Assembly: GCA_016647705.1 (NCBI GenBank)
Contig: CM028330.1
Location: forward strand, 46,590,397 to 46,654,396
Reading direction: 5' to 3'
Length of the DNA: 64,000 bases
From: Eucommia ulmoides
Lineage: Eukaryota; Streptophyta; Magnoliopsida; Garryales; Eucommiaceae
Shown: one piece after another, positions 35,665 to 47,329 of the stretch
Position numbering within the stretch: position 1 is the stretch's first letter
Layout of the letters: each line of letters begins with the position of its first letter
Position numbers and translations under genes: made by a program
The notes under the pieces: generated by a model
Databases searched by the model: none
Told to the model about the DNA's origin: nothing
Seen by the model: the letters and a program-made list of their open reading frames with translations, nothing else

Positions 35665-36279
35665 ACTTAGGACAAATAGAAGCTATTTGGAATATGAAAT
35701 CCCTTGTAATCATAAGAGAATTTCAAGTGCTAACATGGAGATTAGCAGCCCTGAATAGATTCATTTCCAAATTTACTAATAGGTGTGCCTTTTTTTTCAA
35801 AATCTTGAAGGGAAGAAAAAACTTTCAATGGAATGAAGACTGTAAAAAAGCGCTGCAATCTATCAAAGACTACTTGGGGCTCAGTTGAGATGCTAGCTAA
35901 AGTGGATCCAAGGGAAGAGCTTTATCTCTATTTAGTGGCAAAACTTGTGGCAATCGGTGCAACGCTGGTGAAATATCACACAGAAGGGCAGAGGCCAATT
36001 TACTACATTAGCAAATCATCTCTCTACATTGAATTGGAGAAGCTTGCTCTAGCACTGGTGAATACAACATCGAAGCTTCAACCGTATTTTCAAGCGTATG
36101 AGATCAATGTGCAGACCTTCTACCCCCTCAGAGTTGTAATGCACAGACCAGAGGCTTCTAGGCATTTAAGGAAGTGGATTATAGAACTTAGTGAGTTTTT
36201 CATCAAGTACAAGCCCAGAACAACAATTAAAGGGCAAGTATTGGAAGACTTTATTGCTGAGCTGACTCTTTTTGAATAA
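35598..36279 (+). pseudogene. T1 RT connection and first RNase H
   Basis: Two overlapping frames (35598-35888 and 35833-36279) carry RT C-terminal and RNase H-type sequence: LAALNRFISKFTNRCAFFFK, FQWNEDCKKALQSIKDYL, then ELYLYLVAKLVAIGATLVK and IYYISKSSLYIELEKLALAL, ending IELSEFFIKYKPRTTIKGQV and LEDFIAEL. A frameshift around 35870 separates them. This is the degenerate first RNase H that Tat elements keep alongside a second one. Confidence 0.88.
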
Positions 36280-36717
36280 ATGGTAGTGGAAGAGGAAGAG
36301 TGTCCTAATCAGTCAACTACTACTTGGAAGCTATGGGTAGATGGAGCCTCGAACATGAAGGGGTGTGGTATAGATATAGTCCTAGAAATACCTAAAGAAG
36401 ATCAACTTAAAAGAACAGTACAGCTCAGCTTTCAAACCTCCAATAATGAAGCGAAATATGAAACAATAATCATTAGGTTGACTCTTGCTAAAGAGTTGGG
36501 AGCCCAGAATCTAAAGGTGAGATCAGACTCCCAACTGGTGGTCAACCAGATAAATGGAGTGTTCATGATAAATGTGGAAAGATTATGCCTTTACGTTGAG
36601 AAGGTGAAGTCACTAGTCTCTCAACTTCAGAGTTGCAGGTTTGAAGTTGTTCCGAGAACTGAAAATGAGAAGGCATATGTACTCTCAATGTTAGCTTCTC
36701 ATTTTGGACCTGATTAG
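36280..36717 (+). pseudogene. T1 second RNase H (archaeal-type, Tat hallmark)
   Basis: A 145-codon open piece carries the extra RNase H typical of Tat elements: WVDGASNMKGCG (first Asp), SNNEAKYETIIIRLTLAKEL (Glu), RSDSQLVVNQINGVF (second Asp) and VPRTENEKAYVLSMLAS, where the family has ADALS, so the last catalytic Asp is Tyr here. Its presence between the first RNase H and integrase supports the Tat assignment. The stop at 36715-36717 breaks it from the integrase part. Confidence 0.88.
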
Positions 36718-36984
36718 CAATCTGAACTGGTAGAGTTCCTCGAGCAACCATCTATTGCAACCCCAGCAAATCATTGCACATGCATAGGTCAACTAGATCA
36801 GGAAGAAGACTGGAGAACATCTTTGGTTTAGTATCTCAAGAAGGGAACTCTGTCAGAAGACAAGGATTCATCTAGGAAAATCCTGTACAAAGTGTCAAGG
36901 TATGTGTTGACCAATGCTAAACTGTATATGAGATCTTTCTCCCAATCTTTGTTACTCTATCTAGGGCCAAAGGAAGCTACCTAT
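36718..36984 (+). pseudogene. T1 integrase, N-terminal part up to the insertion
   Basis: Frame remnants read EFLEQPSIATPANHC, then EDWRTSLV and YLKKGTLSEDKDSSRKI, LYKVSRYVLTNAKLYMRSFS and YLGPKEATY. These are the linker and start of the integrase zinc-binding domain in Tat elements. One stop lies near 36829. The reading is cut at 36984 by a nested element and resumes at 39425 in the same sense (VLQEIHEGVCGNH). Confidence 0.82.
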
Positions 36985-39424
36985 TGATATATTCTTTATT
37001 TACCAACAAATAAAGTACCTTTAGATTCAAATATTTGTGTGTTTTCAAGTATTTTTGTTAGTTTAATGTGTTTTTGTGTTGTTTTGTATGTTTATAAATA
37101 AATGAAAAAAAAATGCAAAATTGGTTCAGGTGTAGTAATTTCAAGACCCTTTTTGACAATGATGCAATCCGATTTTGGAAAATCTCACAGCATGGAAGTT
37201 GTATGTTTTTGTTTGTATTGTGAATAATATCCTGTGGGATCGATGGAAAGAATACAAGTGACTAAAATGGGAGGCGTTGAATTTTTTTCTTGAAAATCGT
37301 GCGAGATCCATGAGTTGTGATACATGCCTAGGGTGATTTGAGCCTAAAAATTACATTTTCATCTACCTTTTACCCTAGCTATACATTCCAACCCTTGAAG
37401 TCCTTTTGATCTCCAATGACATATGTACCTACATAATTAGTAGAGAGTGACACGAAAAATCGACTTATGGTTGTTCTTTCATGCACTGCTTTGAGATTGT
37501 TCAATGTCTCCTTAGTACATCTAGAGTCTTGAGTGGATTTAAATTGATGCCTAAAGTAAAAAATCTAGATAATCTCAATGTGCGCATTTCTTTTGCGCTT
37601 GGAGCATTTAGTGCCATAAGAAATTCTTGAACAGTCATCGATTCGATATAAAACACGCATTTTATCTGTAGTGTTTTAGTACTTGATTTGTGTTTTTCTT
37701 TATTTTATTTTCTTTTGCTTGAGGACAAACAAACGTTTGAGTTTGGGGATATTTGATGTGTGATTTATTTACTAACAAATCAAGTACTTTTAGATTCAAA
37801 TATTTGTGTGTTTTCAAGTATTTTTATTAGTTTAATATGTTTTTGTGTTGTTTTGTAGGTTTATAAATAAATGGAAAAAAATATGCATAATCGGTTTAGG
37901 TGCAGCAACTTAAAGGCCCTTTTTTACAACGATGCAATCCGATTTTGGAAAATCTCAAAACATGGAAGTTGTAAATCTACATCTTAACTTTTCATATGTT
38001 TTGAATCACCTCAATTGAAATTCGGACGAAAACGTTACGAAAAGTATACGAATGAGGCGTCAGTGTTGCCTTGAGTGCACTGCAACGAGTTTTTGATGGT
38101 AGTGTTTCTGCCCTTAGTTTGCTGCAGCAAGCTTTTGCTCACTGCAGCACCGACGATCAGATCTGACACATTAAATAGATATTTTAGGATTTATTTTGAG
38201 AGAAGGAAAGAGAGGAACAAAGGAGAAAAGAGGAAAAGCGATTTTTGAAGCGACAAGAGGCTATTTTGGGCTAGAAAACATCGATTGATGGTGCTTTGAT
38301 GCAAGATCGACCAAGGAAAACATCATTGGCGGCTTAGATTTGAAGTTTCGGAGCTCAAAACCCACAATAAGCTTTTCTCTTCCTTTCTCTCTCCCTAATC
38401 TTGTGATTTAAATTTCATATTTGTAATCTTGTTTTGAACATCTTTGCATCTATGAATTTATTGAAAATATTGGTTTTGGATTATTCTATGTTGTGTTCAT
38501 AATCTAGATCTAGGGTTTGATGTAATCTTGTTTGAATCGTGTTAGACTAGTTTGTTAATTGTTAGATTTAATTTCATTTTATGCATCTCCTAGGCCTAAT
38601 GTATTTGATTAATGTGGCAAATGAGTTAAACGATGTTAGGTTATGAATTTTATACTTCGGGGAGGTTGAATTCGTAACCGGAATTGGGAGTTCATAATTT
38701 AGGTTGTTGTGAATCCTAGAGAAAATCAACACCTAAGTATTCGAGTTGGGAATTTAGGATCTCATGAAACCAGGAGGTAATTGAGTTCTAGATTTATCAA
38801 TGAGAATCGTAATTCAATTGTGTTTATCTTTATAATGCCTCCATTGTATGTTTGTATATGATATTGTGGTTGATTTGAGAATATGGGGTTTAACGCTCAG
38901 GAGAGGTAACCCCAGATTTGGACTAGGTTTAAACACAACACAAGTTCTAATGTTTCAGAAGATTATTAGAGCTTGTGCAATCCATAAGGTTGGGGCAAGA
39001 CGCATGTAAGCATCTAAACTCTTGATAAAGATATCGATTTTGAAGTGATTACATATTCACTCACTTTATACTCGGGAGAGGTAGTGAGTGAGTTTTAGAT
39101 ATCTTGATTGTTGAATTAGCGAAATTAACTAATAATTGCGTAATAGGATAACACAAAAATAACAAGATGAAATCAAGCCCCTAGAACATTAGTGCATAGA
39201 TAATCCATATTATATTTTGTTTTTGTATTTATATTTTAGTTTTAGTTATTTTAGTTTAAAAATCCAAAAATTTGATCGCCTAAATAAAGTTAAGTTACGA
39301 TAATTGAAATACTTAATGACAATTTAAACCAATCCCTGTGGATACGACAACCCCTCACTTCCTATACTGTTAAAACTTGACCCATACACTTGCGGTATCG
39401 TAGAGATAAAATAATTCGCTGCCA
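36985..39424 (+). mobile_element. Nested LTR element with internal deletion (2,440 bp)
   Basis: Starts TGATATATTC and ends TTCGCTGCCA, with a perfect 5-bp TSD CCTAT (36980-36984 and 39425-39429) inside the T1 integrase. It has a truncated 5' LTR (36985 to about 37204), about 550 bp of internal 3' sequence (to 37753, ending in the PPT GAGTTTGGGGATATT) and a complete 3' LTR. The LTR belongs to a subfamily related to family A: shared AGAGGTAACCCCAGATTTGG and ACTTGCGGT blocks and the CCA terminus. No coding sequence remains. Confidence 0.9.
37754..39424 (+). repeat. 3' LTR of the nested element (1,671 bp)
   Basis: It begins TGATGTGTGATTTATTTAC right after the PPT. Its first ~220 bp match 36985-37204 closely. 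It ends ACTTGCGGTATCGTAG...GCTGCCA before the right TSD. Confidence 0.88.
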
Positions 39425-40476
39425 CCTATGTCCTACAAGAAATACATGAAGGGGTTTGCGGAAATCATCAAGGAAGGAGGACTTTGGTTCACAAAGCACT
39501 AAGAGTGGGGTACTACTGGCTGACAATGCGCATAGATGCGCAAGAGTAAGTGAAGAAATGTAACAAATGCCAGCAGTTCTCCAACGATATGAAGGTCCCA
39601 ACTCAGCACCAGTTTCTAATAACCAGTCAATGCCCATTTTCTCAATAGAAAATGGACGTGTTAGGCCCGTTTACCCCAGCACTGGGGAACAAAAAGTACG
39701 TACTTGTGATAATTGCTTATTTCACCAAGTGGGTTGAAGGTGAAGCATTTGCAATAGTGGGAGAGAATGAAGTAAAGAACTTCCTGTGGAAGAATGTAAT
39801 CTATTGTTTTGGAATCCCAACAATACTCATATCTAAAAACAGAACACCTTTTATCGATGGCAAAGCAGCATAGATGTACAATGAGCTAAAGATTCAATAC
39901 TATAAATTTAGTCCAGCGTACCCTCACGCCTATGGACAAGCTGAGGTGATAAACCATTCTATCAAGGAGGCACTCAAGAAATGACTGGATAACGCTAAAG
40001 GTAAGTGGGTAGAAGAATTACCAGGAGTGTTATGGGCTCACTGAACTACTCCAACAACTACAACAGGGAAAACACCTTTCTCAATGACTTACGGAACTGA
40101 AGCTCTTGTTCCAGTGGAGATAGGGTTGTCGTCCAGACGAGATGGCACGATCAACCTTGTGGAGAATGAAAAATCCTTACGATAGGAAATGGACTAGTTG
40201 GAAGAGAGACGTGACAAAGCAGTAATGAGGATGGCGACTTACAAGTCAAGGATGGCACGGATGTTCGACCATGTAGTGTGCCCACGACACTTTACAGTCA
40301 TAGACCTGGTACTTCAGATGGTAAGGCCACATCGCCCAGAAACTCATTTAGGAAAACTAGCTCCTAATTGGGAAGGTCTCTACAGAGTCATCAAAGTAAA
40401 TAGGCCAGGGACCTACTAGTTGGAAGATCTTGATGGAGTGGCAATCCCTAGGCCTTGGAACATCTCTCATTTGTGA
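39425..40476 (+). pseudogene. T1 integrase, zinc finger, catalytic core and C-terminus
   Basis: Integrase inserts the cDNA into the host chromosome. The HHCC zinc finger is readable (EIHEGVCGNHQGGRTLVHKA ... KKCNKCQQFS). The core follows: MDVLGPFTPALGNKKYVLVI, FTKWVEGEA, then GIPTILISKNRTPFIDG, where the family ISDNGTQF has its second catalytic Asp replaced by Lys (39835-39837). GQAEVINHSIKEALKK keeps the Glu. The C-terminal part at 40198-40476 reads RMFDHVVCPRHFTVIDLVLQ, HLGKLAPNWEGLYRVIKVNR and ends near PRPWNISHL. Several in-frame stops occur (for example 39549, 39648, 39871 and 40036). Confidence 0.92.
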
Positions 40477-41600
40477 AAAATACTTCGTATGACTTTTCTT
40501 ATCATGCTATGTTCATGTTTTTTCATTGATTGTTCTGAAGTAGCTTTTTCTTTTTGTGAGACATTATTTGAATAAAATAAATAAATAATTTGTTCGTCAA
40601 TTTTTTGAACACTTATTATTGTCTTCATTATGTTTAAAATCATTTAGTAAATTACTACTAAGTGTATGACGAACATTTGACATTGGAGTCAAGTACAAAA
40701 TAACAGAGCAGAGCAGATCATCTTACTCATTCTCAAATGAGTAGAGCAGATAAATTTACTCATAAAACACTTAGCGCAAAAACTAAGTATAAATTATCTT
40801 AACTGAGCAGAGCAGATCAGCTTACTCATTCTCAAATGAGTAGAGCAGATCAATTTACTCATAAAGCACTTAGCACAAAAACTAAGTGTAAACTATCTTA
40901 ACTGAGCAAAGCAAATCAGTTTACTCATAAAACACTTAATACAAAGTGTAAACTATCTTAACTGAGCAGATCAGCTCAGCTTGGGCATAGTTCACCTCAC
41001 CCACACACAGTCACAAATTAAGGAGTACCGAACAACTTATTGTATAGAAGTTCAGATCAGTTCGCTGTTCTAAAAAGATGGAAGGTTAATATGAACTTAT
41101 TAATCACCAAATAAACTCCTACAAATCTCCATCAAATATGAGTTTCTTATCTTCAACACAACTTTTTCACTCAAGATCAAAAGTCCAGAAAACTTATTCA
41201 AAAGTGATAAGTTCAAGACCGGACAATATCTTGAGAAGGATGTTATAGAACAAGACAAAATAAGCATTCTTAATGGAAGGATTCCTGTGATGGTAAAATG
41301 TTATTTACCTTCAGGTTGTGGCTTTGCATACTATGATAAGGTTTGTAATTCACATGTCGTACTTACTGCCAAAAGCCTAAGAATTAGTTCATAACTGGCT
41401 TAGTGATCTAACCAAGTTATGAAGGAGAGCAGGCAAGAGGGCAACAAACAATCAACACAGCAGCAACACAAAACACACCAGAAGAAGAACCTCATTTTTA
41501 TATTAGCAAAAGAGGGAAGGTGCATTGGTATAATATATATATAGGAAAGACAAAACAGAAGATTGTTCGTCGTACAAGAAAAGGAAAAAAAGAAAAGAAG
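40477..41600 (+). other. T1 untranslated spacer after pol
   Basis: No gene on the + strand. It holds the ~100-bp tandem array at 40700-40985 and ends near the 3' end of the antisense ORF. The rest shows nothing recognisable. Confidence 0.6.
40700..40985 (+). repeat. ~100-bp tandem repeat in the T1 spacer
   Basis: Units start AGAGCAGATCATCTTACTCA at 40710, again at 40809 (period 99) and about 40905 (shortened), with a final partial copy near 40962. Each carries ACTCATTCTCAAATGAGT, a short palindrome, and CTTAGC-CAAAAACTAAGT. Confidence 0.85.
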
Positions 41601-41601
41601 A

Positions 41602-43560
41602 TCAAAAATAGAAAACTGTTAATTCCCAATTAAAACAAAAAAAAAAATCAAACTTTCTTGATTGACTGGGGCTGAGTAGGTGGCATCCTGCCGACTCAAA
41701 AGAAGGAGGCGAACCCAGACCTTCAAAATACAAGTTAGAGAGATCGAATTCATACTCCTCATATTGATTGATCTTGTTGATCAATTCTCGGATCTTGGCC
41801 TTCTTTGCTTCATTCTTCATGAGGAGCTTATCTCGCTTTGCTTTGATGGAGTCAACAAAAAACTTATGGAAATGAAAATTGGCGGCCAAGTCACGCTTAC
41901 TCCTCTTGAATTTCTTCTATTCCGCACGGAAATTAGATGCTTCCAGAGCAGAGAAGATAGCACTAGAATCTTCTAAAGCTTGAAGGTGAGGGTGCACCTC
42001 AGTAGTAGTTTTGGCCTTTGTTATTAGGGCACTGAAATTCTCACCCAGCTCTAACTATTTTTGTCTTTCAAACTGAATTTCTTCGAAAGAAGAAGGGGTT
42101 AGCCATGAGGAAGAAAGGGTTGGCCACGATATAGTTGCGAAGACGTGAAAAAGAGAAGAAAGAAAATAAAATCTTTAAAGATGCAAGGAGAGAAAGTGTT
42201 CGTATTTATAAAGAATATTGACGCTTGGCTTGGCTTTAAATAGCCAAACTAATGAAGAGAGAGAGAAGCGAAACGTCATTATCACAATAAATTTTCATAA
42301 CTTAATTGGAAGCTACTATTTTAAGTAGGTTATAATGATAAAAAGAGTTATCATTACAAAAAATTAATTACAGACATCAAAAAAGGAATTAAAAAGACAA
42401 AACGTTAGATCAGGGAATAACACTCTCATCAGCAACGTTTAGCTTAACAGAGGTCTGCAAGCAGCAGCACCAACTAGTAGAGCTTGAGTTGGGACTTGGT
42501 CTGAGCTTGAGGTAGGCCAATTAGCAAGGTTTGGAGCTGAGCTCTCAGCTGGTACCGCAACAGTAGGTGTGGGCAAGAGCTCGTCATCCTTAGTAATCTT
42601 TTATTCATTAGCAGTAGCGTTTTCCCCTTCTGGTGCATCCCTTAATTCAACCTCCAAGAAAGAGAGATCTAGGTCTGTATATTCTTCTGACACTCTTTAT
42701 TGGTAGTAGCTGAAACCCACCATCTGGAGCTCCTTTGACCTATTCTTGAATTCGGCCCGGAGGTCCTTAATTTTCTGCTTAGACTCATTGGTTTTTGCAG
42801 TTATTTCTGATGTCAGCCTCTCCACCACTTGCATTTGATCAACAGACTTTAGCTTCTCTTGATTTAGCTTAGCCAAAAGATGATCTTTCTCTGTCTGGAG
42901 TTGCTGGAGGGCATTCTCTTTCTTTTTAAAGGCATCTTTCTTTTCCTGGAAGGCAGCGTCTTTTGCCTGAAGATTTGTACTTTGTTGATTAATCACCAAG
43001 TGAGCTGAGTTGATCTCTTCCATCAAAGAGAGGACTTTATCCCTCAAAGATGAATAGAGCTTTCAGTTTGAATCCTACCATTCTTTGTGCAGTAGAGATC
43101 GTTAATTTTCTGCAGTGCTTCCCTTTGTTCATTGGCAGAACGTAGCTCTCTCTTGAGAAGACCTCACCCGTGCCAAGTTTATCTCAAGAGTGACCTTCCG
43201 TTCCTTAAAACACGAATATCCTCTTCCAGCCCTCTATTCGCCATGGGAATAGGCGCCTGAAGCATTAGGACCGTCACAAAAATCACTTTGCGCCTTCGAA
43301 TACTCAAGGATTGGGAGTCATCATCAAATTCAGAGACCGTTGGAAAAGCAGGCTGAGATTGAGAAACCAAAGGAGATTGAGCAGTAGGCTGAGCTGGTTG
43401 GCTGACCTTTAATGCAACAGAGAGATCAGCAGTAGGGCAAGCTGTAGGTTTTGCAGTAGCAATGTGCAGTTGGGCTAATGATTGCCCAGCTGGTTTGGAA
43501 GACTTCTTCATGAGCCTCTTCCTCTTTGTTCCAATCTACAGTTCTTCCAGCTCGTTAAAT
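41602..43560 (-). pseudogene. T1 antisense ORF, C-terminal part (coiled coil)
   Basis: This is the downstream part of the minus-strand ORF interrupted at 43630. Open pieces: 43511-43179 (Ser/Pro/Gln-rich, low-complexity linker), 43047-42697 (116 codons, strongly charged: MRDKVLSLMEEINSAHLVIN ... EKKDAFKKKENALQQLQTEK ... VVERLTSEITAKTNESKQKI, with heptad spacing of a coiled coil) and 41889-41602 (SIKAKRDKLLMKNEAKKAKI). Antisense ORFs between pol and the 3' LTR are known in Tat elements and encode proteins of the putative gypsy-type transposon family (Pfam Transposase_28, PF04195), often with a C-terminal coiled coil. The function is unknown. Stops and frame changes separate the pieces. Confidence 0.72.
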
Positions 43561-43629
43561 TGCGATGCGTCCATCTCTAGTTAAATGAATGGGTAATGAA
43601 CCAAAATGTTGCAGGAACGCCTTGCTGGG

Positions 43630-45076
43630 TGGTAATGTGTGAATACACCGTTACTTTCACTCGCAAGTATACGAGGTCAAGTTTTAGTATAGATCGGGAG
43701 AGTTAGGGTTATCGTGTCCATAGGGATTGGTTGTCACTATTATTGAGTACCACATTTATCATGACCTAACTTTATCTAGGAGAAAATAATGATATTTAAA
43801 ATTAATAATACTAATACTAAGTAAATTAAATTATCTATACTAATATAATGAGATGTTTTTGGAGAAAGAATTGTCTAGGGATTAACGTTGTTTACAAATA
43901 CGTGTTTGATCTCATTTTAGTTTATGTTAATGGTGTTCTGGTATCCGACAATCTCGGTTCGTAAACTCACTCGCCACCTCTCTCGAGTGTAAGGCGAGTG
44001 AATACATGACTTCGTGTCAATGAAAAAGTCCCCTTCAACGCCTTAATGACACTAGGTCACGTGAGTCTCACCCCAACATCATTGATTGCATACTTTATAA
44101 CGCCCTCCTGGGTCATTAGATTGTCCTGTTGTATTTACCCTAATCTGAATTCGAGGTTATCTCTCCCGAGTGTCAAACCCTATATTTTCTAATTATCTAA
44201 ACAAGCATAATAACATGACAACACGGAAAATACAATCGAAATTATTATAAAACACACATTAACGAAACACTGAAATCAAAATAACCAGATATTTATAAAT
44301 GTATTATTAATCCCTAAACAATCCACGTTTAGCTAGCGGCCATAATCATATTTACAATAAGAACGAGCTAAACATGCTCAACAAATACCTAAGTTAAAGA
44401 AATAAAAGAGAAAACGAAAGAACTTAGCCAACTCCGAAGATTATGCCGAAGAACGATTGCTTCCTTCATCAATGTCTCCTCCTTCAGATTGTAAGCTCTC
44501 CCTCCAAAAACACTCAAAAATATCCCCAAATGGCTTTTCTAAGTCTTCTTGACGAAAATGGAGAGGGGATGAAGGATAAGGGCCAACAAATATCCTAAAA
44601 TATCTAAAAAACAATTTACAGGTGCAGGGTGACCGCCTAGGCAGTGGAATTTCCGCCTAGGCGGTGGAACAACAGTGAGTTTATGCTTGATTCTACACTT
44701 TTACTGCCTAGGTGTTGACACACTTTTTTGTTTTGGTTGTAACTTCTTCATCCGAATTCTGATTAAGGTGATTCAAAAATCAATGGAAAGATAAGAGAAA
44801 TATATACAACTTATAAGTTTTGAGTTTTTCCAAATTCAGATTGAATCGTAGTAAACAATAGCCTTGAAGTTACAGCACTTGTACCGACTTTGCACATTTT
44901 CACCCTTTTTCCACCGTTCTTGATTCGATTTGATGGTTTTTTATCCGTTTACATACATTTTCACCTCAAACACCTAATTCAGACAATAACACATAAAAAC
45001 ATATTAAAATGTACTAAACATACTCGAAAACTAACAACGTTCAGATTGAAAATAGATAGGTAATTTACACCTATCA
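43630..45076 (-). mobile_element. Solo LTR, family A (1,447 bp), inside the T1 antisense ORF
   Basis: It runs from TGGTAATGTGTGAATACACC to TTTACACCTATCA on the + strand and is flanked by a perfect TSD, CTGGG (43625-43629 and 45077-45081). It is collinear with the LTRs at 3655-5062 and 7859-9262 and keeps GCCTAGGC dyads at 44632-44645, 44652-44667 and 44703-44716. No internal region remains. Confidence 0.92.
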
Positions 45077-45081
45077 CTGGG

Positions 45082-45860
45082 ACCAACAACTTTTTCAGCT
45101 CTTCTTCAATCCTGGCTGTGAGTCCAAGACTTTTGCAAGATCCCTCACCTGAATCAATTTTCCCAAAAAAGACATCAAAATCATTGATGAAGAATTTCTA
45201 AAAATCGAATTGAAAACAAAGCAACAAAAAAATTATGTGGAGAATTGAAGTGCCTCGACACAACAGAAGGCTGGCCCACTTCTTCAAGAGAGAATTCCCA
45301 GTCACCCTTGAAGAAAAGATACCATTTTTGCCAGTCTCCTCTCACCTTAATAGGAAGCTCAGTAAGGAAGGCAAATTTCTTTGGCAAAGAGTAATAAAAT
45401 CTCCCAAGATTAGAAAGGGATTTAAGGGTTTTTATACTTCTAATTATATCTATAGAATGGGGTGTTTCGTTTGTACAAGAAAGAGCAATGGCTCCCATGA
45501 TTTGACCGAATCCATTGGGGGTTAACTGGGTAGGGGTTATCTCTAATTGACCGAAAAGATGGCGAATAAGAGGAGTAAAAGAAAGAGTGAGTCCATGCTC
45601 AAACATCCATGTAAAGAGGTATATCCCATCCTCCTTGGCGTTGTAAGGGAGTTCATCTTCAGGCAAAACCCTAATTAAAACTAATGGGGGAATGTAATAT
45701 TGTTCCCGAAATGGCACAAGCAATTCTTGTGGAACCTTGCTCACACCATGATCTCCCCAGTTAACTGAGGGATCGAAAAGCTAAGCAGTTTAGGCTATCG
45801 TTGTCTGCTTCGCAAGGAGATTCGACGACGAACGAGCCTCAGCTAGACTGTTCGATTAAC
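45082..45860 (-). pseudogene. T1 antisense ORF, N-terminal domain
   Basis: The longest undamaged piece in the window (187 codons, 45744-45181). The frame continues upstream through DPSVNWGDHGVSKVPQELLV, so the true start is probably further up, beyond stops near 45780-45790. LFTWMFEHGLTLSFTPLIRH followed by FGQLEITPTQLTPNGFGQIM matches the family pattern of a proline/phenylalanine-rich step, then YYG--PSQL-PN-WRI. Later residues (WQKWYLFFKGDWEF) are also typical of this family. After a frameshift near 45181 the frame continues EGSCKSLGLTARIEEELKKL to the LTR insertion. This is the Tat antisense-ORF protein; no catalytic residues are recognised. Confidence 0.75.
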
Positions 45861-46000
45861 TCAATTACACCTTAAAGCAGAACAAACAAAAATCGAAAGA
45901 AAGACTACGAAGGAAAACAACACAACCAAAAGATTTGGGAAAGATGAGGACTTACGCGAAATGGAATTGATCTTTCGTCTCTCTTCTCTTGAATCGTCAT

Positions 46001-46018
46001 GAAAGTAAGGAGGGCAAA
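46001..46018 (+). other. Polypurine tract of T1
   Basis: GAAAGTAAGGAGGGCAAA directly before the 3' LTR start TGATATGGG. Confidence 0.8.
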
Positions 46019-46665
46019 TGATATGGGAAAACTCCCGCTTACAACTAATCTAAGCATGAGAGCCTTAATGGGTCCGGTGGGGTCAGTAATCCGACCCAAA
46101 CTATGCAAACCCAATATATTGTTTGGTTTGAGCATAATAGGCCCATCGGAGAAAGACCATAACGATCCACTAAATAAATAAGTTAGCCTCATGAGTAGGT
46201 CCATCAGTGAGCAGTCTAAGCCCATAGTGATCAGGCCAAAGGATGAATATGTTAGCCCATAATAATGTTAACTCATGTGCTTGTAAACGTTATAAGTCAT
46301 TAACTGTAACGACCCACATTTAGTGAAGTACGTTACAAAGATCATCTCCTAGATTAATGGAGAAGATCGTGATAATGCCGTTGAGAGAAGATATGGTAAT
46401 GGGTGACGTCACCAATGAAAGGGAAAAGTTAAACCAAGCTTATATAAAGGGAAGGTATCATTGTTTATTTTTTACGATTGATCTGAGTATTTTAGCTTTA
46501 TCCATTATCAAATTAATTTATTCTCACACCGGAGATTCTTTGGCTGACACCACACCAATGTCCCCATTTAAAACTCTACGGTTTTGCAGGTAGGGAGAGA
46601 AAGGTGAAGAGTTTTCTAGTACATGCGGAGCTGTTACACGTGCTTGAGAATTCTTAGCAACATCA
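46019..46665 (+). repeat. 3' LTR of T1 (647 bp)
   Basis: TGATATGGGAAAACTCCCGC to AGCAACATCA, followed by the TSD TGACT. It matches 31966-32612 throughout. A TATA box lies at 46441-46447. Confidence 0.92.
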
Positions 46666-46670
46666 TGACT

Positions 46671-47329
46671 CTGTGATCTAAAGTACGATTTGTGTTGAGT
46701 GTGCTTTTGATCGAACTATTTCACTTCAAATTTAGTCTTTGGCTTTTACCCCTCTCTCTTTTCCTTGAGTTGGTAACTACCTCCAAGAGACGTTGAGGGG
46801 GTTATTCATGCCAAAAGTAATCATCCTATTTTCGACTACCACATCATCCTTAATGTTGAAGATTTCCAACCGTCAAGCCTTGTGCTTTTCACGTGCCTTT
46901 TATGTAAGCTCGATCGATCATCTCAAGTGTTGGTTTTTACGTGTTGGCTGAGTATTCTGCTCGAGGTTTAACCAGATTAATTTTGAGACTAACAATGTCC
47001 AATGCGTCGGGATACGCTTCTAATGCATCTTCATTTTTTTAAGATTGCATATGTGAAAAATACGTGTTCAGTATGTATTTATTGAGTGTCATGCCCAGTA
47101 CTTTTGTTCGCCTATCCAATACAGATACAACTAACTTAAGAGAAATATCATTGTTTCTTACTTGAGGACTCTGCTACTAAATGACAATCTCAAATTGAAT
47201 GTTGGGACAATACACCAATGGACCGATTTCATAAAAACATGATTTATCTCTATATACTAAGGTAATTTTTGTTTCTTTTTTTCCTTAATTTAATAGAAAA
47301 ATCAATAAATTCCAATCAATGAACGAAAA
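46671..47329. other. No recognisable gene
   Basis: About 660 bp that continued 30681-31960 before T1 inserted. Frames are short. A minus-strand frame near 46800-46860 (DVVVENRMITFGMNNPL) looks protein-like but is too short to assign. Confidence 0.45.

Larger units (their letters stand above)
31966..46665 (+). mobile_element. Tat-lineage Ty3/gypsy retrotransposon T1 (14.7 kb with nested insertions)
   Basis: Two LTRs of exactly 647 bp (31966-32612 and 46019-46665) are flanked by TGACG (31961-31965) and TGACT (46666-46670), a TSD with one mismatch. Between them are a PBS, gag, protease, RT, RNase H, a second archaeal-type RNase H, integrase, an untranslated region with tandem repeats, an antisense ORF and a PPT. 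The double RNase H and antisense ORF are marks of the Tat lineage. Without the two insertions (36985-39424 and 43630-45076, plus TSD copies) the element is about 10.8 kb. LTR divergence is roughly 15% over the first 135 bp by eye, and coding regions carry many lesions: an old, dead copy. Confidence 0.92.
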
